Source: Liolophura sinensis
Lineage: Eukaryota; Mollusca; Polyplacophora; Chitonida; Chitonidae
Direction: 5' to 3'
DNA: 64,000 nt
Assembly (NCBI RefSeq): GCF_032854445.1
Contig: NC_088297.1
Location: 22,889,127 to 22,953,126 of the forward strand
A model generated the notes under the pieces. It was not told the origin of the DNA. It was given only the letters and a program-made list of their open reading frames with translations, and did not search any database. Below are positions 1-12,019 of the stretch, one piece after another (within the stretch, counting starts at the first letter, position 1; each line of letters begins with the position of its first letter). A program made the position numbers and the translations under genes.

Positions 1-2000
1 CGGTCACTCTGAGAACACACTGGACCACAGGCTAAAGCATGGGATACACGGTCACTCTGAGAACACACAGGACCACAGGCTAAAGCATGGGATACAAGGT
101 CACTCTGAGAACACACAGAACCACAGGCTAAAGCATGAGATACACGGTCACTCTGAGAACACACTGGACCACAGGCTAAAGCATGGAATACACGATCATT
201 CTGAGAACACACAAAACCACAGGATAAAGCATGGGATACATGTCACTCTGCCAAAACACAGGACCACAGGCTAAGGCATGGCATACACAATCACTCTAGG
301 AACACATAGGACTACAGGCTAAAATATAGGATACACGGTCATCCTGAGAAAACACAGGGCTACATGCTGACACAAAGGACTACATGCTGAAACAAAGAAT
401 ACACGATCACTCTAGGAATTCATAGGACTACAGGCTAAAGTATACGATACACGGTCACTCCGAGAAAACACAGGACTACAAGCTGAAACATAGAATACAC
501 GATCACTCCAGGAACTCATAGGACTACAGACTAAAATATAGCATACACAGTCATTATGAGAAAACACAGGACTACATGCCATAACACAGGACTACATGCT
601 GAAACATAGCATACACGGTCACATTACAAGCACACAGGACTACAGTCTAAGGCATGGGATACACGGTTACTCTGAGAACACACAGAACCACAGGCTAAAG
701 CATGAGATACACGGTCACTCAGAGTAGGAATACAGGCTAAAACAAAAGATACATGGTCATTCTGAGAAAACACAGGACTACATGCTGAAACACAGGCCTA
801 CATGCTAAAACATGGGATACACGGTCACAATACAAACACACAGGACTACAGGCTAAAGCATAGGATACACGCTCGTTCTGAGAACACAAAGGGCCACAGG
901 CTAAAATATTGGATACACGGTAATTCTGAGAAAACACAGGACTACATGGTTAAACACAGGACTACTTGCTGAAACATAGGATACACGGTCACATTACAAG
1001 CACACAGGACTACAGTCTAAGGCATGGGATACACGGTTACTCTGAGAACACACAGAACCACAGGCTAAAGCATGAGATACACGGTCACTCAGAGTAGGAA
1101 TACAGGCTAAAACAAAAGATACATGGTCATTCTGAGAAAACACAGGACTACATGCTGAAACACAGGCCTACATGCTAAAACATGGGATACACGGTCACAA
1201 TACAAACACACAGGACTACAGGCTAAAGCATAGGATACACGCTCGTTCTGAGAACACAAAGGGTCACAGGCTAAAATATTGGATACACGGTAATTCTGAG
1301 AAAACACAGGACTACATGGTTAAACACAGGACTACTTGCTGAAACATAGGATACGCGGTCACATTACAAACACACAGGACTACAGGTTAGGCATGGGATA
1401 CACGGTGACTCTGAGAACACACAGGGCAACAGGCTGAAACATAGGATACGCTGTCACTGTGAGAACACACAGGACCACAGGCTGAAACATATGATGCACG
1501 ATCACTCTTTGAACACACAGGACCACAGGCTAAAGCATGGGATACACGATCACTCTGAGAACACACAGGACCACAGGCTAAAGCATGGGATACACGGTGA
1601 CTCTGAGAATACACAGGACCGCAGGCTAAAGCATGGGATACACGGTCACAATACAAACACACAGGACTACAGGCTGAAACATATGATACACGGTCACTCT
1701 GAGAACACACAGGACCACAGGCTGAAACAGGCTAAAGCATGGGATATACACAGGCTGAAACATATGATACACGGTCACTCTGAGAACACACAGGACCACA
1801 GCCTGAAACATAGGATACATGTCACTCTGAGAACACACAGGACACACGCTAAAGCATGGGATACTCGGTCACTCTTAGCATACACAGGACTACAAGGTGA
1901 AATATGGGATATACTGTGACTCTGAGGACCACAGGTTGAACACACAGGACCACGGGCTGAAACATATGATACACCGTCATTCTAAGAACATACAGGACTA
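1..2000. repeat. 48-bp minisatellite with higher-order structure
   Basis: About 40 diverged copies of a 48-bp unit built around ggatacacggtcactctgag and accacaggctaaagcat. Within it a block of roughly 370 bp (about 605-974) recurs almost unchanged at about 975-1344, so the array has a second, longer period. As 48 is a multiple of 3, short open frames appear on both strands, with a 16-residue repeat on the minus strand. They break often and show no domain, so I do not call them genes. The array runs off the left edge. Confidence 0.95.
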
Positions 2001-2004
2001 CCCT

Positions 2005-2334
2005 TTTCCATACGTAATATCAGGTTACACAATTGCCTGACATTCTTGTTTAACCATGTGATATCATTCTACTGACTTGTCTGTCAGCCACCCATAGGCC
2101 ACACCTGATTTTAGGATACTCATTTGATTAGGTACCTGTGATACTAGGTTAATCACTTGTCTGGTAGTCATCGCCGTGCCAAACGTGATATCAGGTTACT
2201 CACTTGTTTAACGGTCATTTTCTTCCCACACGTGGAATTAGGTTATTCACTTGTCTGACAGCCATCCCAGTTCCTCACGGGATATTAGGTTTCGCATTTG
2301 CCTGACATACACCTTGTGATATCAGGTTACTTAC
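2005..2334 (-). repeat. Degenerate array derived from the EGF-exon donor edge
   Basis: Reading the minus strand downstream of the exon at 2335-2460, the last exon bases and the donor (CTGTCAGACAAGTAAGTAAC) recur about every 60-70 bp. Four or five diverged copies are visible; their donor positions read GTGAAT, GTGAGT, GTGATT, ATGAGT and GTCAGT. Each copy also carries a block like CCTGATATCAC. The array begins directly at the real splice site and merges with the 48-bp array on its left. Confidence 0.8.
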
Positions 2335-2460
2335 TTGTCTGACAGTCTTGCCCGTCAAATTCTGGCTCACATCCTGTCCTACAAATATCTGCGCCACAGT
2401 AGATCTTGTCTGTGCAATGGCAATCCGCCCCACATCTTGTGGGATTTTCCGGATTGCAGT
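2335..2460 (-). CDS. EGF-like domain exon of an unidentified multi-cysteine gene
   Basis: An isolated 126-nt exon (42 codons, phase 1 at both ends) between an acceptor TTTAACAG and a donor GTAAGT. It encodes a cysteine-rich segment starting DCNPENPTRCGADCHC, then CRTGCEPEFDGQDCQ. The eight-cysteine spacing resembles the EGF repeats of MEGF/CED-1-like and scavenger-receptor proteins, which are often one exon each with symmetrical phase. No other exon of the gene was found to the right, so the other exons probably lie left of the window on one or both sides. An orphan or dead exon cannot be ruled out. Confidence 0.7.
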
Positions 2461-2539
2461 CTGTTAAAGCAATGAACAAGAAGTCAGTGGTGTGCTGGGT
2501 GAGGTTCTCTGCTGTATGTGGGAGATGTGGATGCTGGAG

Positions 2540-2602
2540 GTGGGGATGCTTGGGATGGGGGGTGGGGGGTGGTGGGGGTGGGGGTGGGTTGGGGGAGGGG
2601 TT
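2540..2602 (+). repeat. G-rich tract, possible G-quadruplex
   Basis: Runs of three to six G separated by single T or short spacers, in the intron just upstream (minus strand) of the EGF exon. Four or more G-runs in a row fit the usual quadruplex pattern. The C-rich complement lies on the transcribed side of the minus-strand gene. Confidence 0.6.
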
Positions 2603-3074
2603 AACCACAAGCCTCTCATATAATTGTCTCATCCTCAGTATGTTAATAACAGGCGTAATATTTGAAGTTTTCTCGTTTGGAAATGAAATGACCAGACCTC
2701 CATGGCGGATGTCGGTCCAGTGTCAAAGTGGCCGACTTATCATGACGGATCTCCCTGTTTCTGGGATTTCCCACACCTGATGATGTGACCGACATCAACT
2801 TACGGGCTTATTTACAAGTTACCCAAGAACTAGTCAATTTTCATTTAAGATATTTAAGATTAAATACTTTTCCGGGAATTTGAAATTCCATTTTCATTAG
2901 CATTTTGAAAATTATATTCTGTGCAAATTTGTTGTTGTCTATTGTTTATGATGGGTCAAATGAATACGTCGACTGCAGGGTATTAATCTTTTTATGTATT
3001 GCGGTAGGAGTTCCTTCCCATACGAACAATTTTCAGAGAGTACCTTTCCGCATTGCAAAGTAAGCAGTATTGTA

Positions 3075-3306
3075 GCATTATTTTTAACTTATTTGATTGG
3101 TGCTGTACGTCAATATTTAGCTTACACCACGGTGGCCAGCAATATGGTGGGCGGAAACTGGGCTCAGGAGAAGCCCATGACCATCCGCAGGCTGCTAGCC
3201 GACATTACCACGTACAGCTGGATAGGAAGTCAGCATGAGCTGAACTCACACCGACCGCACTAGGGGGAAGTTTCAGGGTCAGACACGCTAATCTCCTTGG
3301 CCATGA
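3075..3306 (-). mobile_element. tRNA-derived SINE (family 1), nearly full length
   Basis: Reverse copy of the commonest SINE here. In element orientation it has a tRNA-like head ending in a B-box (gagttcagctcatgct here, diverged), a middle block near ccgcaggctgctagc, and a 3' end close to caccaatcaaataaata. Heads in better copies have an A-box like TGGCCGAGAGG and a B-box GAGTTCAAGTCC, suggesting a leucine- or serine-type tRNA ancestor. Confidence 0.85.
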
Positions 3307-4534
3307 AGCATTTCAGCATATGCTTAAATATATTTTATGTATGTTCACAAAAAAAGGGTTGAAAGGACTGAAATACAAATCTTGTTGATTAAGGTCCTTT
3401 TGTTATTGCTTGTCGCCACAGATGTTTGGAAATTGAATGTTTTAAAATCCATCTATGTAGACGTCAAAAGTGCATAACGCCATAGGCAGTTTATGTTTAT
3501 GTAAAAGAAAAAAGAACATTTCATTAAGAGTGGTCAATTAATCAAATGCAAAAGGGTAAAATGTGACAAGTTCATTCATTCGCTATTAGTGTCGAAACCA
3601 TATATCCCTCAATATATACATAGGGTTCTAAGCTATTACATCTATTGTTTTATTGGGGTCCATCTATTCCAGGGATTCTAATCCATATTGTTCAGTGTGT
3701 TTTCCTGGTTCAGCCCCTCAGTGGGCGTGCACGTTGCTACTTTTGAAAAAAAATAAAAGTCAAAAAATATGTATAGCAAGAATGGTTTGCTCGCCAAAAC
3801 ACGTGTACGAAACCTTTGCAGGTCGGGAAAACTTGACACTCGTGGGCCCCATGCACCACAACTTTCCCCTAGAGCCGTGCCTTCAAACAATGAAAACTAT
3901 AGTTCAAGGTTATTTTATAGAACATTTAGTCCTCCCTCAGCTCTCTACATGTGCTCTATTATGTTAACTAACTATACTTGATCGGCGCTTAACAACATGT
4001 ATGCAAGAGCGTTTTCTTTTATACGACGGCGGGCAGCTCTGCAGGATGTGAAAGCCTGTTTGCAAGGGTAAACTACCGCCCGTTGGCAAGATACGGATGA
4101 ACTTTCCCACATGTAACGTACAGACACGCACTTAATAATGTTTGAAGAAAGTTGTCATCATCGAACGTTAAACTGTGCAAACGGGCGCACGAGCATCGCG
4201 GAGGGATTATTGTTACTACATCCCTATGAACGGTGAAAATCGCTGACCTGAGGTTAGAAACCGACAAACCGTAACACCTACATGTAACAACTGAAAGGAA
4301 ACCACTATGCCACGTGTAGATCCACTTTTGCATAAATTAATATAATATAATTATAACTATTCGGGCATAAAAACTAGTTTCGAACTAGTTCTCCAAAGGT
4401 CCCAGCAATCAGTCAGGAATTTAATTGCCCTTTCCAAACAACTTTTTTGGGAGAAATGTACATAAAAATATAAGGGTCATCAAGAGATATAAAATATGCC
4501 CCAAGAATGTTAAACAAAAAAAAAACAATTTCTT

Positions 4535-4770
4535 GTTTTGGTAAGTGAGTGAGAGAGTGATGAGGGTTTAATGTGGTACTGAATAATTTTTCAGTCATAT
4601 GTTGAAGGAATCCTTAGAGTGCATGTAATGTGCCTCCTTGTTGCAGGACGGATTTCTACAGCTCTTTTATCTAGTGCTGCTTCACTGAGACGATTTACCA
4701 AAGGCAACTACGCCGCCCCACCCAAGTCATTATACTGATTCGGGTCAACCAGTCGTTGCACCGTTCTACA
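4535..4770 (-). mobile_element. SINE family 2 fragment
   Basis: Shares the series tgagtgag, tttaatgtggtact, tttttcagtcatat, gtaatgtgcctccttgttgca and tagtgctgcttcactgagac with the copy at 41222-41565. The tRNA-like end is missing or too diverged to see. Confidence 0.75.
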
Positions 4771-5629
4771 AGAAAAACATTAAGATTTACCTACCTTGCG
4801 CATAGCCCATCGACAATGACGTCACAAAGATAAGAATAACTAAAACACAAGACGTCATCATTATGTTCTCGCCTCACTTTTCTCGAAGTGTTAGAGCTAA
4901 CGATGCTAATGCCTGTCGCAGCTGCTACGCCTACATACCAAGTGAGTGTGATCGGGCCTGTGCACAGGGTTTACTTATGTTCGATTACGATGTATAAATA
5001 GGCTTTGAAACATGAACGGCAGTCCCAGGCAGAATTCATGCCTAAAATATACGGGAGAACAAGGAACAAAGGGACAAAATATAAAAGAGCTATTTCAGTA
5101 GGAAAACAGCTGAATTGTGTATTGTGCAATTTTGTGATATAAGTGTTGGCCCACATAAAAGAATTCCAGGCCTTCGAAACCATATGAAAGGAACCCAGCG
5201 AATGAATGATTTATGAGCGGACGAATGTTTAACTTGGCATAAAAGGTCCAAATGAAACGGGGATTTCCCTTATGGTTCTGTGATATTACATGTTAATGGA
5301 TGACAGGAAAATAAAAGAAACCGTGCAAAAATACTCTTTTTAAAGCGACTCACTTACTTAGGTAGGCTACTGCTTGCTGAAGAGCCTGACTATAGCCACG
5401 GAAAATGAATTTCAAAGAAAAGCCCCATAACTGCACCTACATTACCCTTGCCTGCACTAAACTATGTCCCCAGTTTTTGCATACGATAAGTTTTCATTTT
5501 CCCTCTGACAGAAGAAAACAACAATGACATTAAATCAGTGAAATAGTCTGAAATATTAATGCAGACTCTCCTCTGATTTTGTCAGTAAACATACCATAGA
5601 CTACTTAGCCAGTCGCCCAGTCCCTTCCA

Positions 5630-5935
5630 AGTGCCTCTAGTCAGCTAGCAACACAAGCTCTACATGTGGATATGTTGAAAGTTCATATTCTTGCACAGAA
5701 AATCATTTTTCTGACTCATTGTGTTAAACTGCATCAGCTCGGTTTCGACGGCAAGAACTCATAGATTCGGAAAACGTCATAATTGTTAGTTGCATGCTCA
5801 ATATTAGGCGGACTTCAGCATGTTTTGTTGAAGGGTGACACCAGTTACCTAAACCGCTATGCCGAGTTTAATGCAAACCCTGTTTCTGACACTGCCCTAT
5901 TTGATATTATTCATACGTTTTAGTATACTATAATC
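5630..5935. repeat. Dispersed repeat, first of two copies
   Basis: Aligns by eye with 55790-56098 over about 300 bp. Shared blocks include gctcggtttcgacggcaaga, tgaaagttcat, gacaccagttac and ctgacaatgcc/ctgacactgcc. No open frame or terminal repeat is clear. It is probably a nonautonomous element or part of a larger transposon of unknown class. Confidence 0.7.
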
Positions 5936-7167
5936 TAGATAAACGAATTTTACAGACATCTGAATATAGCTGACTGGCTAAGAAAGAATAGAACACAGAA
6001 GCTTACCTGTGCTACTGTATTGATATCCCATATAGGCGACATAATGAATAACGTAAGATATAGGCTGCTCTCAATGTTGTTAACAAAGGAGAGTATACGG
6101 TATTAGCTCCCGCTCCCCCCCTCCCTCCCTCTTTCCCTTTATTCTTTGTATTGGGTCACACTTATGGGACAAATATATATATCATTTCTTATGAGACACC
6201 CTATATTGAAAACTTTTGTCCCTTGTTTATTTATATATTTTATTGTTGGTTAGCGCATACCCCAGAATCTTTCATTTATAGGATGATAGTTAGTGTTGAC
6301 AGCTGAGGCCATGGAGGGACTGGATAGAACCACACTGCTTTGGGAAATTAAGAGCAAAAATTTCGCGTATATGACATAAGCTATATTCAATTTCGTACAA
6401 GGCATATGGTATTCAGTCTGAACAAAACGACCATAGAGGCGTCGCCGTCTGAGAAGTGAGAGTGGGGAAATAAAAACAGTCGAGTAACTCCCATCAGGAT
6501 TGCTTCACCAATGGACGATTTTTCTGTTCGAAATCTGTTATCGCTAAAGGTGAGAAACGGCTGTCATGCCCGCCTAGGAATGTTTACACATAGAATTCTC
6601 CTGCGCTAGAGTTGGTTTTGGTTACAGTGGAGATCAGGGGTGCATTCTATTCGTCGATCTGACCGCCACTGGTGACGGACTCAGTGGCCACCGGAGGACA
6701 CAGTGGGACGTTCCAATGTTCCGGAAGTCAATACACGCCACCGACTCTGCCGACGTCAGACTGGCGCCACCTTTCTCCTTCAGTGGCCAATGAAACGACA
6801 CGTCAGTTGCCACTACTTGCTGCAGTGGCCACTAGGGATGGAATTGAACGGACCGCAGGAAATCAGTCATGGACATGTGTTTTGCCCATGCTTTAGGAAA
6901 TGCCGCTCAATCCTGATAAAGACCAAACAACCACAGTGTAAGAGCTACATTTATAGTTTAATGTTTTCAGCAGTTACATAAATATACAGATACATGTAAA
7001 TAGAAGCATATTAAATTGTTAAACCGTCTTCCATGTTGAAGAAGACTGAGGCAAACTGTAACAGTTTTCGACAGCAACAGCACCTGTGTTAAATTGTGTG
7101 TACTTATGTGAACTCTGTGAAGCTGATTGACAATCAATAATACCTAGCGAATATATATGACACAATG

Positions 7168-7290
7168 TTGACACGTGTACCTGTACCATCATGTTAATGT
7201 CGACACGTGTACCTGTACTATCATGTTAATGTCGACACGTGTACCTGTACCATCATATTAATGTTGACATGAGTACCTGTACCATCAGGT
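7168..7290. repeat. 32-bp tandem repeat, about four copies
   Basis: Unit gacacgtgtacctgtaccat followed by catgttaatgtc, with a few changes. It lies in intergenic DNA and nothing coding is visible around it. Confidence 0.9.
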
Positions 7291-8025
7291 TATCTTTACA
7301 CCTGAATTTTATCAATCCAGAATATGTGTGTTAAACTCAATCTCTTTGTCTCTATCCACACTGTTTTGTAATTTTTTCAGTAATTTATCTATGCGTGAAT
7401 CTGCAATAAAGACTATTCATGCTGCAGAACTAGGCATGGCCATATAATGCCCTAAAGTCCTTTGGGGTGAGCAGCACAACATCCTGTTGTATCATGTAAC
7501 CTGTTAAACCTGTTAGGGCAACCGTACTTGATCGCAATAACAATAACATGGACGACCAAAAAGGTTTCACAAAATGCTTTTCAGAGCAGACTAACGAGGA
7601 CAAAAATTCAGGAGCTAAAAAAAGTCTGCGAACTTAAGAAGTATCCGAAGGAAAAAGGTGTCATGTGGACCTCAGGAACAGAGTAAGACAGGTAACCTAT
7701 AAACTTATGTCAACAATGGTTGACTAACGTTTTTGACAAAGCACATGACAGGATCGTTTTTACCTTTAGAGACAAAAGAGCTCTAACTGGAAAAGCCCTT
7801 AACAAAAGTTCCACCTTCGTTTAATGATGTAGTGTAAACTTTACTGAATCACCAAATTTTTACTTTGTTTGGTTGTCTTCTCTGTTATATACTTTGCTTG
7901 CCGATGTTAGAAGATAGACAGCTAAATTGTATGTGTGCTTTGCCACTGGGAAAACTTTTAAAAAAACACAAAGAGGCATTTCGGATTTATTTTATAAAGG
8001 CTACTTTGTATGTACTGCGGCCCGT

Positions 8026-8180
8026 ACGTGTACTCGTGGAAATCCCACGACCAACCTTCCCACGTACGGCCGGAGAGAAAGCCAGCATGAGCTAGACTTG
8101 AACCCACACCGACCGCCTAGACTCCTAGGACAAAGAGGGACAAAGCTGGCGTGCTAACCCCCTCGGACACGGAAGCCCCT
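8026..8180 (-). mobile_element. SINE family 1, 5' half
   Basis: Reverse copy containing cttcccacgtacggccggag, ccagcatgagctagacttga and a diverged A-box end (gaagcccc). The 3' half with the AAATA tail is missing. Confidence 0.85.
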
Positions 8181-9400
8181 GTTTTATACAATTTTTAATA
8201 AAACTATCTAGAGAGCAAATTATATAGGTTCTTTGTCTTTGAAATTTTTTTAATATATACTTTAGAAAAAAACAAATGAAAAGACAAAACACGTAAGCCT
8301 AGAGTGGGGTCAAGACCCCACTCTAATAGGACATATCAATCAATCCGTTTTGCGCGCAGCCTGCTCTGGCACTTTAATCAATTCATCGTAAGTGTTCGTG
8401 ACAAAAAAAAAAACAAAAAAAAAACAACAAAGACGAAATGGGTCAATGGAGTTTTGTGAAAGTAGTCTTTAGTTTGTAAACGCGAATGGGATTGTGTCAT
8501 CAAATCATTGTGGTCTTTTATCACGCGTGGTGTCTAAATGCGAATGTTTTGATAACAATTTTAAGACTGCTCCGAACAATCAAAGAATAATAAAACCATA
8601 TCTGAGACAAAATATCTTCCTGTGGACACACTGAGAGCTCTCCTTATTATTCTTGTAAGAAGAAAGTTTTTTCTATCAAGTAATTTGCTCGGTGAAAGTT
8701 CATTGGCTCTTCTTCAACAAATATCGCATTGTGCTATCTTAATCAGGGTTTATATGGATGCTCAGCCGGGTTTGAACGATTTAAGCCGATTGATTGATTG
8801 ATTGATGGCGGTGATTTAGTATGAACGCATCAGTCGACAGGGGGAAAGCAACTGAAAAACAACAAAACATGTTTTTTTGCGATTTTCACATTTCTACGGT
8901 GGTATCACATTCGGGGTGTCCTGCTACGGCAGACCGCTCTCAAAGTCAACGCTTACAACCCCGCCACCAGACGATCACGCTTAGGACACCAGACTTGACA
9001 CCTATCCCAATCACATGACACAGACACTGGGTTGAACAGCAGGCCTATCTGGCCTAACTCCTTTGATATCTGATATCTGTGATAAATTGCTGTAGCGCTA
9101 GGCTTCAAAATAACCAGTACTCACTGTTGAAATAGGGCTGAGGTAGCGGTAGCTCTGCATGGAAACTGAGCATGCTTGACAGGGCGTAAATGCTGTAGTT
9201 ATTCGCTGTTATTTTGTTGAGGTTAGCCTTTCTTTGCGTATGGTCACTGATAGCGTCCATCTTGTCCATCTTAGTGACCCCATCAAGGGTGCGAATGAAA
9301 TTAAAGATGGAATCTGCGGAGTGCGCCGAGGGCGCAGAAGTCACGGTTTAAATAAAACCGCGTCCTTCATTACCTCCGCGGCCCCAGTAAACGCGTGGAG

Positions 9401-10434
9401 CATGAAAGGGACGCGGATCCACAGGGTCGCTAAGGTCGCGGTGTAAAATGGACGCTATCAGCCACTATATTTAACATGAAAGGGACGCGGATCCGAGGGG
9501 TCGCTCAGGTCGCGGTCAAAAATCGACGCTATCAGCCACTATATTTAACATGAAAGGGACGCGGAACCGGGGGGTCGCTCAGGTCGCGGTCAAAAATCGA
9601 CGCTATCAGTCACTATATTTAACATGAAAGGGACGCGGATCCACGAGGTCGCTAAGGTCCCGGTGTAAAATGGACGCTATCAGTCACTATATTTAACATG
9701 AAAGGGACGCGGATCCACGAGGTCGCTAAGGTCCCGGTGTAAAATGGACGCTATCAGTCACTATATTTAACATGAAAGGGACGCGGATCCACGAGGTCGC
9801 TCAGGTCGCGGTCAAAAATGGACGCTATCAGCCACTATATTTAACATGAAAGGGACGCGGATCCACGAGGTCGCCAAGGTCCCGGTGTAAAATGGACGCT
9901 ATCAGTCACTATATTTAACATGAAAGGGACGCGGAACCGGGGGGTCGCTCAGGTCGCGGTCAAAAATCGACGCTATCAGCCACTATATTTAACATGAAAG
10001 GGACGCGGAACCGGGGGGTCGCTCAGGTCGCGGTCAAAAATCGACGCTATCAGTCACTATATTTAACATGAAAGGGACGCGGATCCACGAGGTCGCTAAG
10101 GTCCCGGTGTAAAATGGACGCTATCAGTCACTATATTTAACATGAAAGGGACGCGGATCCACGAGGTCGCTAAGGTCCCGGTGTAAAATGGACGCTATCA
10201 GTCACTATATTTAACATGAAAGGGACGCGGATCCACGAGGTCGCTAAGGTCGCGGTCAAAAATGGACGCTATCAGCCACTATATTTAACATGAAAGGGAC
10301 GCGGATCCACGAGGTCGCTAAGGTCCCGGTGTAAAATGGACGCTATCAGTCACTATATTTAACATGAAAGGGACGCGGATCCACGAGGTCGCTAAGGTCC
10401 CGGTGTAAAATGGACGCTATCAGTCACTATATTT
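9401..10434. repeat. 74-bp satellite, 14 units, with a six-unit higher-order period
   Basis: Exactly 14 head-to-tail 74-bp units, each beginning catgaaagggacgcgg and ending cactatatttaa. Two main subtypes alternate, one with cgctaaggtcccggtg and one with cgctcaggtcgcggtc. The subtype order of units 2-7 recurs as units 8-13, giving a 444-bp higher-order repeat. Copies are nearly identical, so the amplification is recent. Just outside, near 9243-9262, is an inverted match to the unit segment atggacgctatcagtca. Confidence 0.97.
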
Positions 10435-10661
10435 GCGGGAGCGGAGAACTAGTTGGTCAGTCCTATCCTTTGTATGACGGTTTGAGCGCTGATATGTGAC
10501 CATTTGCAAACAATATGGTTCAGGAGCTGATGTAATATTGTGTCCTAGGTAACTTTTTAAACATATTTTGAGAATTTTGCTGCATAATTGTACATTTGGA
10601 ACAATTTTCTCATGATTATTGTATGTCAGTGTTTTATCATTTTAAGGGTATATTTTAGAAC

Positions 10662-10682
10662 GGTGGGGGGGGGGGGGGGGGG
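10662..10682 (+). repeat. Poly-G tract
   Basis: An uninterrupted run of about 19-20 G bases. Length is likely polymorphic or poorly assembled. Confidence 0.9.
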
Positions 10683-10854
10683 CTGACTGGTCATTACATT
10701 TACCTGAGTATTGCGTCAGATTTCTGTCAATTTAGGCATATGGACCTGTGTTCACTGGGTTCTATTTTCTTGACATTCTCAGGAAAACGGTACCATATGG
10801 AGAAAACCCTAAAGATCACTCGCTATTCTCCCGTAGTCGCGGGCTGTTGCCTCG

Positions 10855-11140
10855 TGAACGTGGGGTTTTGTGATTGTCACGATGTGGGATAGTATTTTGT
10901 AATTGTCACGACGTAGGATAGTATTTTCTGATTGTCACGACGTGGGATAGTATTTTCTGATTGTCATGACGTGGGATAGTATTTTTGTGATTGTCACGAC
11001 GTAGAATAGTATTTTCTAATTGTCACGACTTGGGACAGTATTTTCTGATTGTCACGACGTGGGATAATATTTTCTGATTGTCACGAAGTGGGATAATATT
11101 TTCTGATTGTCAAGACGTGGGATAGTATTTTCTGATTGTT
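10855..11140. repeat. 29-30-bp minisatellite, about nine copies
   Basis: Unit near gattgtcacgacgtgggata followed by gtattttct, with single-base variants. It directly precedes a second, unrelated array. Confidence 0.93.
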
Positions 11141-11154
11141 CACGTTATTTTTCA

Positions 11155-11505
11155 CGTTCACTGTCATTCATCACTCCACCATTCCATATCCTCGGCATTC
11201 ATCACTCCACCATTCCATACCTCTGTCATTCATCACTCCACCCTTTCATAGCTCCGTCATTCATCATTCCTCCACTTCATACCTCTGCCATTCATCACTC
11301 CACCATTCCATACCTCTGTCATTCATCACTCCACCCTTTCATAGCTCCGTCATTCATCATTCCTCCACTTCATACCTCTGTCATTCATCACTCCACCATT
11401 CCATATCCTTGGCATTCATCAATCCGCCATTCCATAGCCCCATCATCCAACATTCCTCCATTCCACATATAGCTCCTTCTCTCATCACTCTATCACTCGG
11501 CTGAT
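11155..11505. repeat. 31-bp minisatellite of C/T-rich units
   Basis: About eleven copies of cattcatcactccaccattc plus catacctctgt, with a longer repeat of several units visible (the block at about 11220 recurs near 11310). Open frames of about 120 codons on the plus strand come from the repeat, not from a gene. Confidence 0.93.
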
Positions 11506-11929
11506 CAAGTGCTTCATCAATCGCATCAAACCTGGAGTCACAGCTTACTCTGGGAAACGTGCCAGACGTGATAAGACAGCTGTAATTAATACCTACTTAA
11601 AAACAGCCTAGGTCACCTTTGCACATGTGCGATGTCGTCCATCCGATGTTCCCTGACAAATCCAGAACGCATGTGACAGATGTTATTAACACTCTGGTTT
11701 CAGTCATCTTGCCCCGTGTAAACAGCAGAGAGTTCGACAACCTGCATGTTCCACGAGCCCGGATAATGTTTAGTCAGGTCACCTACATAATAACTCGCGG
11801 ACAGATGATTCAACAAAACAAAGCAAACTTCTCAAGAGGTCATTATGGATATAATCACGTCATTTTAGTTATGTTAACATGAGGACACGTGTGTGTTATT
11901 GATTTCGTTTATATGAAAAATGCTGTATG

Positions 11930-11936
11930 TATATAA
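11930..11936 (+). promoter_or_regulatory. TATA box of the amylase gene
   Basis: TATATAA lies 50 bp upstream of the amylase start codon. A start of transcription about 25-30 bp further on would give a 5' UTR of about 25-30 nt. Short leaders and TATA promoters are usual for digestive enzyme genes. The assignment rests on position and sequence only. Confidence 0.55.
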
Positions 11937-11985
11937 CGCGAATTTGAAACACACACATAGCTTTATCATCTGAAGACAATCAAGG

Positions 11986-12019
11986 ATGTGGCTGACGATA
12001 GCTCTGTTGATTGGATCAG
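11986..12019 (+). CDS. Amy: Amylase exon 1: signal peptide
   Basis: Encodes [11 protein letters not shown] and the first base of a split glycine codon, then donor GTTCGT. With exon 2 the secretion signal reads [18 protein letters not shown], hydrophobic with a likely cleavage after the small residues. Chosen because it is a short ATG exon in the right phase (1) beneath a TATA box. No competing start was seen in the 2.8 kb before exon 2. Confidence 0.8.

Larger units (their letters stand above)
2611..11929. other. Intergenic or intronic region without recognised genes
   Basis: Apart from the SINE pieces, dispersed repeat and tandem arrays listed separately, I see no exon with both splice signals and a recognisable domain. 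The open frames here are short (under 125 codons), mostly within repeats or AT-rich DNA. Part of the left side must be an intron or flank of the EGF gene, and the right end is the 5' flank of the amylase gene. Confidence 0.6.

Noticed and set aside
1387-1919. Open frames of 107 and 142 codons with 16-residue repeats
   Set aside because: Caused by the 48-bp unit being a multiple of 3. Opposite strands are both open, frames break often, and there is no domain or signal peptide.
11107-11504. Two overlapping plus-strand frames of about 120 codons rich in H, S, I and P
   Set aside because: They lie wholly in the 31-bp minisatellite.
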